A program made the position numbers and the translations under genes. The notes beneath the pieces are model-generated. The model did no database searches. It saw only the letters and a program-made list of their open reading frames with translations, and was not told where the DNA came from. Below, piece after piece: positions 18,901 through 30,900 of a DNA stretch of 64,000 nt. Origin of the DNA: Synechococcus sp. RS9909. GTDB lineage: Bacteria; Cyanobacteriota; Cyanobacteriia; PCC-6307; Cyanobiaceae. The DNA lies in assembly GCF_014279595.1 (NCBI RefSeq), contig NZ_CP047943.1, positions 248,001-312,000 of the forward strand, in the 5' to 3' direction. Position 1 is the first letter of the stretch. Each line of letters opens with the position of its first letter.

Positions 18901-21900
18901 CTGGGCGATCAGGCCAGGGCTGTAAGCACCGGCGGTGATGATGGCGTTACCCGTGTTGTTGAGGGTCACATCGCCGGCGATCGCCTGGCCCAGGTCGCTG
19001 CCCGCCAGCGTCACGTCGTAGCTGGCGAGGGCATTGGTTTCAGCAATCAAGCCGCCGCCACCGGCGATCGACTGCAGCAGCAGGGCCGGTGAACCGTTGC
19101 CGCTGGTCTGGAGCACCGCGCTGTTGCGCACCGTCACCGCGCCGGCGTTGGCAAGCGTGCTGCCACTGGCACCAAGACGGCTCAGGGTGCCCGTGACCTT
19201 GGCGGCGGCACCACCGCCGCCGCCGATGCTCTGGGCTACGAGGCCGGCTGCATTGACGCCTTGCGTGGTGATGCCGGCGTTGTTGGTGACCGTCACAGAG
19301 CCGCCCTGGCTGGAGCCACTCATCGAGCCGCCCAGGATCAGGGCGTCGCCGTAGGTTTGGCCTGCGAGTCCGCCGCCACCCCCGATCGACTGGGCCAGCA
19401 GGCCCATGGAATCAGCCCCTTCGGTGCTGATCTGGCTGCGGTTGGTCACCACCACATTGCCGGCGTTGGCGCTGCCGCTGCCGCTGGCGCCCATCGTCAC
19501 GTTGCCCGTCACCTGGGCGGTGCTGCCGCCGCCGCCGCCGATCGACTGGGCCAGCAGCGCCGGGGAGGCGGCTCCGGTGCTGGTGAGTGCTTCCCCGCTG
19601 AGGGTCATCGACACATCACCGGCATTGGCAGTGCCAACGAGATTGATCGCGCCCAGGTTGAGAGTGCCGTTGATCGATCCGGCCCGGCCGCCGCCACCGC
19701 CGATGCTCTGCACATTGACCAGGGGACTGAAGTTGCCGGTGCTCAGGATCGAAGCCGTGTTCGTGAGGGTGACGGCATCAGCGTTCTGCGCTCCACCGCT
19801 GGCCACGCTGCCCATCTGGGCGTCGCCATTCACGGCGCCCGTGTAACCACCGCCGCCACCCAGCGACTGCAGGGTGATGCCGGCCGAGGTGTTGCCCGTG
19901 GTGATGATCTCGGCGTTGTTGGTGAGCGAGATCGCACCACCGTTCATGGTGCTGGTGCTGTTGATCGCACCGAGCTGAAGATCACCTTCAACAGGGCCCA
20001 CCCAGCCACCGCCGCCACCGATGCTCTGGGCCGAGATCGCCGGGCTGAACTCACCGCGGGTGATCAGTTGGTCCCCGTTCGACTGGATGCTGATGGCCGC
20101 ACCGGAGAGGTCGGCGCTGCTGCTGCCCGACACACTGCCGAGGCTGACGGCACCGCCCTGGGTCTGGGCGACGCGGCCACCACCGCCACCAATGCTTTGG
20201 GTGAACATCGTGGGGGAGTAATTGGCCAGGGTCACGAGGGTGCCCCGGTTCACCAGGCTCATGGCCTGGCCGCTCTGCACACCTTCGGCGTTGCGGGAGC
20301 CGAGGGCCACCGTGCCGTTGGCACTGTCGAGGCTGCCGCCGCCACCACCGATCGCTTGATAGAGGATCGCTGGTGAGAACTGGTCATTCGACACCAAGGT
20401 GCCGGTGTTGATCAGGCGCGTTGTTCCGGATTGGCCATCCGCACCGTTGCTGCCGAGCACGGCGTCGCCGAAGCCACTCTGAGCGTCGCCACCACCACCG
20501 CCGATGCTGTGGAGATACACCGGAATCGACGATGGACCGAAGGTGGCGATGTTGCCGGTGTTGGTGAGCACCACATCGCCGGAATCACCGCCGGCTCCAC
20601 CGCTGCCACCGAGGGTGATCGTGCCCTGGTTGATATTGGCGGTGGCTCGGCCGCCACCACCGCCAATGCTCTTGGCCACCACGCCGTAGGAGCCTTCGCC
20701 GTAGGTCTCGATCGAACCATTGTTGGTGATGCTGATATCGCCGGCGTTGCCACCGTTACCGCCACTGGCCCCGAGTTTGAGGGCATCGCGGGTGCTGCCC
20801 ACATCACCGCCGCCGCCGCCGATGGCCAGCGCCATGATGCCGATACCGGTTCTGCCGGTGGTGATGATCGTGCCGTTGTTGGTGATGGTGATGTCACCGC
20901 TGTTGCCACCGGAGCCGCCACTGCCGCCGAGGGACACACTCAGGGGAGCTGTGCTGGAGAGGGAGCCACCACCGCCACCCACCGACTGGGCATAGAGCCC
21001 GTAGGCCGCCTCTCCTGTCACGGTGATGGAGCCGCTGTTGCTGACGTTCACATCACCGGCATTGCCTCCACCTCCGCCACTGCCGCCAAAGCTGAGTGAG
21101 GCCGTGGTGCCATCGCTGGCGATCGCCGAGTTGATACTCACCCGACCGCCGCCGCCACCGATGCTCTGGCTGAGCAGACCGTGGGACTGGCTGCCGGTGG
21201 TGACGATCACCCCGGAATTGGTGACGTTGACGTTGCCGCCGTTGCCACCGCTGCCACCGCTGCCGCCCACCTGGAGGGAGCCACTGAAGCTGTTCTCCGT
21301 ATCGGCACCTGGTGCGGCCAGGCTGGTGGCACCACCACCACCACCGATCGACTGCACATAGAGGCCAATGGAGTTGGCACCGGTGGTCTGCAGCCTGGCG
21401 GCGTTGGACACGGTGACCGTTCCGCCGGAGCCACCGGAGCCACCGGAGCCACCGATGGTGCCGTTGAGGTTAAGGGTGGAGCTGGCGGTGCCATCCACGA
21501 AGCTGGTGGCATCGCCGCCGCCGCCACCCACCGACTGGATGAACATGGCCGAGGCCGAGCTGCCACCGGTGCTGATCAGGCCGTCGCGGGTGGTGATGTT
21601 GACGCTGTTGCCATCTCCACCGGAGCCGCCGCTGCCGCCGATGGCGACGCTGAGGCCCACATCGCCGCCCTGCACGTTGTTGGTGCTGCTGCCGGCGCTA
21701 CCGCCACCGCCGCCCACGGATTGGGCAAACAGGCCACGGGCGTTGTCTCCGGACGTGCCGATGCGCAGAGTTCCCACATTGAGGGTCACCACTCCGGCCG
21801 CACCACCGCCGCCGCCGGCACCGGAAACCGAGGAAGCCAGACCGCCGAGCTGGGCCGATGTGGTGCTGTTGGCTGCTGCTTCCGTGACGGAACCACCCTG

Positions 21901-24900
21901 ACCACCACCGCCACCGACCGACTGGAGGAAAACGCCGTGGCTGCCGCTGCCGCTGGTCACCACCGTGAGCGTGTCGGCGATGCCGTTCTGCAGGCTCACC
22001 CGGTTGCCGCTGGCGCCGTTGCCACCGGAACCACCCATGGAGAAACCGGCACCGGCGGAATAGCTGGCATTGCCTGACCCGGAGGCCGCACTGGTCACGG
22101 CCCCTCCGGAACCACCACCACCACCGATGGATTGCAGCAGGACGCCCATCGCCTGGTCGCCGCTGGTGCTCACCTCGCCACTGAGCTGGGCCAGCACCTG
22201 GCCGGCCTGGCCGCCGCTGCCACCGGAACCACCCACACCGCTTGCGGCGCCAAAGGAGAAGGTGGAGTTGGCGGAATCGGCGGAAGCCGATGCGTTGGAG
22301 GTGATCGAACCACCCTGACCACCACCGCCGCCGATCGATTGGAGCAGGAGGCCATGGGAGACGTTGCCGCCCGTCACCACGGTGCCGTCGGCGTAAAGGC
22401 TCACATTGCTCGCCTGGCCGCCGCTGCCACCGGCGCCGCCCATGGCGAAGGAGGCGGAAAGGTTGCCTCCGGCCGTTGCCGCCGCGTTGACGGAGCCACC
22501 AGCGCCACCGCCACCGCCGATCGATTGCAGGAAAATGCCGATGGCGTTGTCGCCGGCTGTCTGCACGGCCAGATCGGCACTCCGACCGCTGCTGCCGAGT
22601 TGCACCGTGCTCGCCATGCCGCCGTTGCCACCGCCGGTGGTGAGGGCGCCACTGGCGCCGAAGGAGAAGTTGCTGTTGGAGGCGGAGGTGCTGACGTTGC
22701 TGCCGATCACCGAGCCGGCCGTGCCACCACCGCCACCGATCGACTGCAGCAGGATGCCGTGGGCGCCATCGCCGCTGCCGAGACTACTGTTGCCGGTCAC
22801 CACCGTGAGTCGGCGCGGCGTGAACAAGCTGACGCGGCCGCCGGAGCCACCGCTGCCGCCGGCGCCACCCATGGCGAAGGAGGCGGAGGCCGTGATGTTG
22901 GCGTTGCCCGCTCCGGTGGCGTCGTCGGTGACGGAACCACCAGCACCGCCACCGCCACCGATCGATTGGGCGAACAGACCGATGGAGCTGTCTCCTTCGG
23001 TGACGATCAGGCCCGACAGGGAGGCATTGACGGTCTGACCCCAGCCACCGCCACCACCATTCGCACCAACGGCACCGCTGGCGCCGAAGGAGAAGGTGGA
23101 GTTGGCGGAATCGGCGGAAGCGGATGCGTTGGAGGTGACGGATCCACCCTGGCCACCACCGCCACCGACGGACTGGAGCAACACGCCTGTGGATGAGGCA
23201 CCGGCGGTAAGGAAGGTGCCGTCGGCGTAGAGATTCACCGTGTCGGCACTGCCGCCGCTACCACCGGCACCGCCCATGGCGAAGGAGGCGGAAAGGTTGC
23301 CACCGGCACTGCCGGCGTTCACGGAACCGCCGGCACCACCACCACCACCCACCGACTGGAGGAACAGCGCATTGGCGTTGTCACCGCCGGTCTGCACGGC
23401 GAGGTTGGCGATCTGACCGCTGCTGCCAAGCTGCACAGCGCCGCCGACTCCACCACTGGCTCCGGTGCCGGCGAGGCCGCCGGAGCCACCGAAGGAGAAG
23501 TTGGTGTTGGAGGCGTTGGTGGTGGCATTGCTGCCGGTGATGGATCCGCCCTGACCGCCACCGCCACCGATGGACTGGAGCAGGATGCCTGTGGCGCCAT
23601 CGCCAGTGCCAGTGCCAAGGGTGCTGTTGCCGGTGGAGACAACGAACCTGGAAGGAACGGCGAGGTTGATGGAACCGGCACTGCCACCATTGCCCCCGGA
23701 GCCACCCATGGAGAAGGAGGCGGAGGCGGCGATGTTGGCGCCACCGGCACTGGCGGCATCCACGACGGAGCCACCGGCACCACCACCGCCACCGACGGAC
23801 TGGGCGAAGAGACCAATGGCGCCATCGCCGAGGGTCTGAATGGCGCCGGCGACGGAACCACCGATGGCGCCACCGGAGCCACCACCACCACCGCTGCCGG
23901 AGACACCCGCGGAGGCGCCGAAGGAGAAGGTGGAATTCGCAGAGGTGGCTTCTGAGGAGGCGTTGGAGGTAACGGACCCCCCCTGACCACCACCGCCACC
24001 AACGGACTGGAGGAGAATGCCGTGGGAGCTCTTGCCGGCGGTGAGGAAGGTACCGTCGGCGTAAAGATTCACATTGCTGGCACTGCCGCCACTACCACCG
24101 GAGCCGCCCATGGCAAAGGAGGCGGAGAGATTGCCACCGGCTGCGGAAGCGGAGTTAACGGAGCCACCGACGCCACCACCGCCGCCGACGGATTGGAGGA
24201 AGATACCAATGGCGTTGTCGCCGACGGTCTGAACACCGAGGTCAGCGAGGAGTGAGGAGCTGCCGAGCTGAACGGATCCACCGCTGCCGCCGGCACCGCC
24301 CTCACCGGCGAGGGAGACCTGGCCACCGAAGGAGAAGTTGGTGTTGGAGGCGTTGGTGGTGGCATTGCTGCCGGTGATGGATCCGCCCTGACCGCCACCG
24401 CCACCGATGGACTGGAGCAGGATGCCTGTGGCGCCATCGCCAGTGCCAAGGGTGCTGTTGCCGGTGACCACCGTGAGACTGCGGCTGCTGGGGACCAGCA
24501 GGCGGACACTGCCGCCAGCACCACCGACGCCCCCGGAGCCACCCATGGAGAAGGAGGCGGAGGCGGCGATGTTGGCGCCACCGGCACTGGCGGCATCCAC
24601 GACGGAGCCACCGGCACCACCACCGCCACCGACGGACTGGGCGAAGAGACCAATGGCGCCATCGCCGAGGGTCTGAATGGTGCCGGCGACGGAACCACCG
24701 ATGGCGCCACCGGAGCCACCACCACCACCGCTGCCGGAGACACCCGCGGAGGCGCCGAAGGAGAAGGTGGAATTCGCAGAGGTGGCTTCTGAGGAGGCGT
24801 TGGAGGTAACGGACCCCCCCTGACCACCACCGCCACCAACGGACTGGAGGAGGATGCCGTGGGAGCTCTTGCCGGCAGTGAGGAAGGTGCCGTCGGCAAA

Positions 24901-27900
24901 GAGATTCACTGCGCTGGCACTGCCGCCATTGCCACCGGCACCGCCCATGGCGAAGGAGGCGGAGAGGTTGCCCCCGGCTGCGGAAGCGGAGTTGACGGAG
25001 CCACCGACACCACCACCTCCACCGACGGATTGGAGGAAGAGCCCGAGGGCGTTGTCGCCGACGGTCTGAACACCGAGGTCAGCGAGGAGGGAGGAGCTAC
25101 CGAGCTGAACGGACCCACCGCTGCCGCCGGCACCGCCCTCACCGGCGAGGGAGACCTGGCCACCGAAGGAGAAGTTGGTGTTGGAGGCGTTGGTGGTGGC
25201 ATTGCTGCCGGTGATGGATCCACCCTGACCGCCACCGCCACCGATGGACTGGAGGAGGATGCCTGTGGCGCCATCGCCAGTGCCAAGGGTGCTGTTGCCG
25301 GTGGAGACCACCAGGCGACCGGGCACGGACAGATTGATGTTGCCGCCCGCGCCACCGTTGCCGCCACTCCCGCCCATCGCGAAGGAGGCCGACGCCGAGA
25401 TATTGGCGCCCCCGGCGGACGATTCCGCTTGGGTGACCGAGCCGCCGGCACCACCACCACCACCGATGGACTGGCCGAAGAGGCCGAACGACTGATCGCC
25501 CTGGGTGACGATCTGACCGATCAGGCTGCCGTTGATCGCGCCACCGGACCCGCCACCACCACCCTCACCGGCTACGCCAGCTGAGGCGCCGAAGGAGAAG
25601 CTCGAATTGGCCGTTTTTGCTTCGGAAGAGGCATTGGAGGACACGGACCCACCGGCACCGCCGCCGCCACCGATCGATTGCAACAGCACACCGGTGGCGT
25701 ATTGGCCCGACGTCAGGAAGGTGCCGTCTGCGAACACGCTGACGTTGCCAGCGCTGCCTCCGTTGCCGCCGGCACCGCCCATGCCGAATGACACCGAGAG
25801 ATTGCCGGCCGCCGAGCCATTGGTGGTGGAGGAGCCGATGCCGCCACCACCGCCGACCGATTGCAGCAGCATCGCGGTGGCGTTGTCTCCGAGGGTGGTG
25901 ACGTTGACATCAACCAGGTTGGAGCTGGAGCCGAAGCTCACGGCCCCAGCCGAACCACCCGACCCGCCGGTGCCACCTACTCCAGCTGAGGCTCCAAAGG
26001 TGAAGCTGGCATTGGAGTCGGTGGTGGTGGTGGATTTGACATCACCGGCCCGACCACCGCCGCCACCCAAGCTTTGCAGGGTGATGCCCACCGAGGAGTC
26101 GCCACGGGTGAGCACATTGATCGGCTTCAGCCCGATCAGGCTGACGGCTCCACCAGAGCCACCGGAGCCGCCGGAGCCGCCCATCGCGAAGGATGCCGAT
26201 CCAGACACACTGCTGCCGCCGGATGCCGACGCGTCACTGAGAGCGGAGCCACCGGCACCACCGCCGCCACCGACGGATTGGAGGAACAGGCCATCGGAGG
26301 AGGCGCCGCTGGTGACGACGTTGCCGCCGTAACCGACGGACACGGCACCGGCATTGCCACCACCACCGCCGTTGCCGGAGACGCTGACGCTCGCACCAAA
26401 GCTGAACGTCGAATTTCCGGAGCTGGAACTGGAGCTGCTGCTCGAACTGGAACTGGACGATGAGCTGCTGTTGCCGGAAGGTGCGCTGGCGCTGGAGCGG
26501 GTGGTCGTGCTGCCGCCTGCACCGCCGCCGCCGCCGATCGACTGGGCGATCAGACCTGCGGCGTTATCGCCGGCGGTGAGGATCTCGGCCAGGGTGTTGA
26601 CGGTGACGTTGCTGGCATTACCGCCACCACCGCCCTTGGCACCCATGCTGAAGTTGACATTCAGGGCGCCACCCTGATTGTTGGTGCTCGCGCCGCCACC
26701 AGTACCGCCACCACCACCGACAGATTGGGCCAGGAAGCCCGTGGCACTGTCGCCAGCTGTGGTGACAGCCAACACCAGTGGATTGCTGCTGCCATTGCCG
26801 ACGGTCACCGAACCGGCATTACCACCCGTTCCGCCTGTGCCGCCGACATTGGCGCTGGCACCGAAGGAATATTCGGATTTGGATTTGTTGTAGCTGGCGT
26901 TGCTCACGCTGCCGCCGGCACCACCGCCGCCACCGATCGACTGGGCCACCAGGCCCGATGCGAGCGCGCCGGAGGTGGTGATCGTGAGTCCGTTGCCGGT
27001 GCTGTCAGGCTGCACGGTCACCGAAGCACCGGAACCGCCCTGGGTGCCGGCGCCGCCCAGGTTGACGTTCACGCTGCCCTGAATCGTGTCGCTGCCCGAT
27101 TTGGAGGCCGTGAGGTTGAACGATTCACTGCTGCCACCGGCGCCACCGCCACCACCCACCGATTGGGCGAGCAGGCCAGTCGCCGAGGCGCCGAGCGTGG
27201 TGATCGCACCCGACACATTGACCAGCACGCTGCCGGCATTGCCACCGGGGCCGCCGTCGCCACCCACATTGGCGCCGAGGCTGATCGGCTTTCCTTCCTT
27301 CGAGATTGTGGCCTGATAGCTGGCGGAAGAACCACCGGTGCCACCACCGCCACCCACCGACTGGGCCAGGATGCCGTAGGAGAAATCGCCGGCGATCACA
27401 TCGCCGTCGTTGTTGGCGAGGCCGGTGGAGATGATGCTGCTCGACGTCACTGTGACGGAGCCGGAATTGCTGCCACTACCGCCGGAACCACCCAGATTGA
27501 CGCCACCGGTGATGGCCATCTGATTGGAGTTGCTTGCGGTCGCCTGCAGGTTCAGGGTGCTGCCACCGCTGCCACCGCCGCCGCCGATCGACTGGGCCAC
27601 AATGCCACCGCCGAAATCACCCCGGGTGGTGATCCTGGGAGCGGTGTTGGTGACCGTGACCGAGGCGGCCGAGCCACCGGCACCGCCGGTGCCGCCGATG
27701 TTGACGCCGATGTTGACGGCAGCATCTGAGTTGGATGCGCTCAGCTGGGCATTGGTGGCCGTACCACCGGCCCCACCGCCGCCCCCCACCGATTGGGCGA
27801 AGAGGCCGTAGGCGAAATCGCCGTACACAACATCGCCGTAGGTGCTGTTGCTGAGCAGCGTTCCGGTGCTGATCGTGCCGCTGTTGCTGATGGTGACGCT

Positions 27901-30900
27901 GCCGGCATTGCCGCCGGAACCTCCATTCCCACCAACGCTGGCGCCGGCATTGATCGTTTTTCCTTTGGAGGAGAGGCCCAGCTGCACATTCACGGCCTGT
28001 CCGCCACTGCCGCCCTGGCCGCCGAGAGACTGGCCGTAGACGCCAGCGCTGAGGTTGCCGAGGGTGAGAATGTCACCGCTGTTGGTGATGCTCACGGCGC
28101 CGCCGGTGCCGCCGCTCCCCCCACTGCCGCCGAGATTCACCCCGAAATTGGCGGCGTTCGATTGCGACAGGCTCAACTGACCGCTGTAGGTGTTGCCGCC
28201 GGCGCCACCGCCACCACCCACCGACTGGGCGTAGATGCCGTAGGCGTTGTTGCCGTACAGCACCTCATCAAGAATGGTGCCGGTGGTGATCGCCGCTGTG
28301 TTGCTGACGGTCACGGCACCGGCATTGGAAGCTGGGCCGCCGTCACCACCAATGTTGACCCCGGCATTGAAGGCCTGGCCGTCACTGCCACCGGCGATGC
28401 TCGCCTGAATGTTCAGGACGCTGCCAGCGACGCCGCCGCCGCCGCCGATCGACTGGGCCAGGATGCCGGTGGCGAAATCGCCGAGGGTGCGGATGCTGGA
28501 GCCCGTGTTGGTCACGCTGACGGAGCTCGCATTACCGCCTGCGCCGCCGGTGCCACCGAGGTTCACGCCGGCATTGACGGTGGGTTGGCCACTGAAGCCA
28601 GCAGAAAGCTGGGCTGAGATGGCGCTGCCACCGGCACCACCGCCGCCGCCCACCGACTGGGCGAAGATGCCGTAGCCATAGCCGCCGAAGAGTTGGCTCT
28701 CGCCGTTGACGTTGTTGGTGAGAACGGTGCCTGTGCGCAGGTTGCCGCTGTTGGTAACCGTGACGGAGCCAGCATTGCCGGCAGCAGCTCCCGTGCCCCC
28801 CACGGCGGCACCGGCGTTGATGGCGGTTCCACTGCTCGACCCCGACAACTGGGCGTTGATCACACGGCCACCGGATCCGCCCCCACCGCCAAGCGATTGG
28901 GCATAGATCGCGGCCGCCTGATCACCAAGGGTGGTGACCGTGCCGCTGTTGCTGATCGAGACGTTGCCGCTGTTGGATCCCGTGCCTCCGTCGCCCCCGA
29001 GGCTGACGCCAACGTTGACTGAGGCATCCTCGGATAGCGACAGGGTGCCACTGATGGCCTGGCCGCCGGCACCACCACCGCCGCCCACCGACTGGGCGTA
29101 GATGCCGTAGGCATTGTTGCCGTACAGCGTGTTGTAGGTGCCGTTGTTGAAGATCGTGCCGGTGCTGATGTCGGCGAGGTTGCTCACACTCACGTTCGAG
29201 GCGGTGCCGCCGCTGCCGCCCTTGCCGCCCAGGGTGACGCCAGCCGACACGGCGGTTTGCCCACCGGAAGCCTGAAGGTTGAGGGAACTGCCACCGGCTC
29301 CACCGCCACCACCGATCGACTGAGCCAGGATGCCCGTGGCGAAATCGCCCAGGGTGGTGATCGAGGCACCGTTGTTCGTCACGGAAACGGAGCCGGCGGT
29401 GTTGCCGCTGCCGCCACCACCACCGATGGCGACGCCTGTGCTGACCGAAACCTCGGTTCCAACCGCCACGTTGGCCTGCAGCACACTGCCGCCGGTGCCG
29501 CCGCCGCCGCCCACCGACTGGGCGTAGATGCCGTAGGAGTAGATGCCGGCGAGGTAGGCATCCAGACCATCAGCGGCGGGGATGACGCTGCCGGTGCTGA
29601 TCGTGGCGTTGTTGGTGACCGACACAGTGCCGGCGTAACCACCGCTGCCACCTTGGCCGCCGACGGTGGCCTGGGCGCTCACCGGGACGCCACCGGAGCC
29701 GGAGAGAGAGGCGGTGAGGGCGGAACCACCATTGCCGCCGCTGCCGCCCACCGACTGGGCAAAGAGACCGGCGGATTGGTCGTTGAGGGTGGTGACGGAA
29801 GTGCCGGTGTTGTTGACGGTCACGTTGCCGGCGAAGGCACCGCTGCCCGCCTTGCCGCCCACGGTGGCGCCGACGCCCACGCTGGCGCTGCCGCCCACCT
29901 GCAATTGGCCTGTGATGGCATTGCCGCCACTGCCGCCGCTGCCGCCCACGCTCTGGGCGAACAGGCCAGGAGCATTGGTGCCTTCGGTGCGCAGCAGGGA
30001 ACTGTTGCTCACGCTCACCGTGCTACCGGAACCACCACGGCCGCCGGTACCGCCGAGGGTCACGCCCACGTTCACGGCGCCATCGCCACCAGCGAGCTGG
30101 AGAGTCATCGCGCTGCCGCCGGCGCCACCACCGCCGCCCACCGATTGGGCATAGATCGCCGCAGCGTTGGCTCCCACGGTTTCGATGGAGCTGCCCGTGG
30201 AATTCACAGTGACGCTGCCGCCGCTGCCGCCACCGGATCCGCCACCGCCGATGGTGGCCCCCGCGTTCACGCCCGCACTGCCAATGGCGATGGAACCACT
30301 GATGGCATTGCCGCCGGATCCGCCACCGCCACCCACCGACTGGGCGAAAATGCCATACGACTGGCTGCCCTGGGTGCGGATGCTGCTGCCACTGGTGACG
30401 CTCACCGCGCTGGCATTACCACCGCCGGAGCCGGAGCCGCCCACGGCCGCACCTGCATTCACGCCCGCAGCACCACCCGAGGCCTGCACACTGAGCACAG
30501 AGCCACCGGCGCCACCGCCACCGCCCACCGATTGGGCGTAGATCCCGGCGGATTGATTGCCAAGGGTCGAAATTGACCCTGCACTGGTGGTCACCGTGAC
30601 GCTGCCGGCATTGGCACCGCTGCCACCGGTGCCGCCCACCGTGCCGCCCACGTTGACGCCGGCACTGCCACCGCCGGAGAGCTGGATGTTGAGGGAGGAA
30701 CCGCCCTGGCCGCCACCACCGCCGATCGACTGGGCCAGGATCCCCTGGGAGAAGTCACCGAGGGTGCTGATCAGATCATCATCAGCAAAATTCGCCGAGA
30801 CGGTGACATTGCCGGAGTTGACGCCGCTGCCACCGGCACCACCGATGCCGAAGTTGGCGCTGACACCGGCGGTGCCGCCGATGGCCACGCTGCCGGTGAT

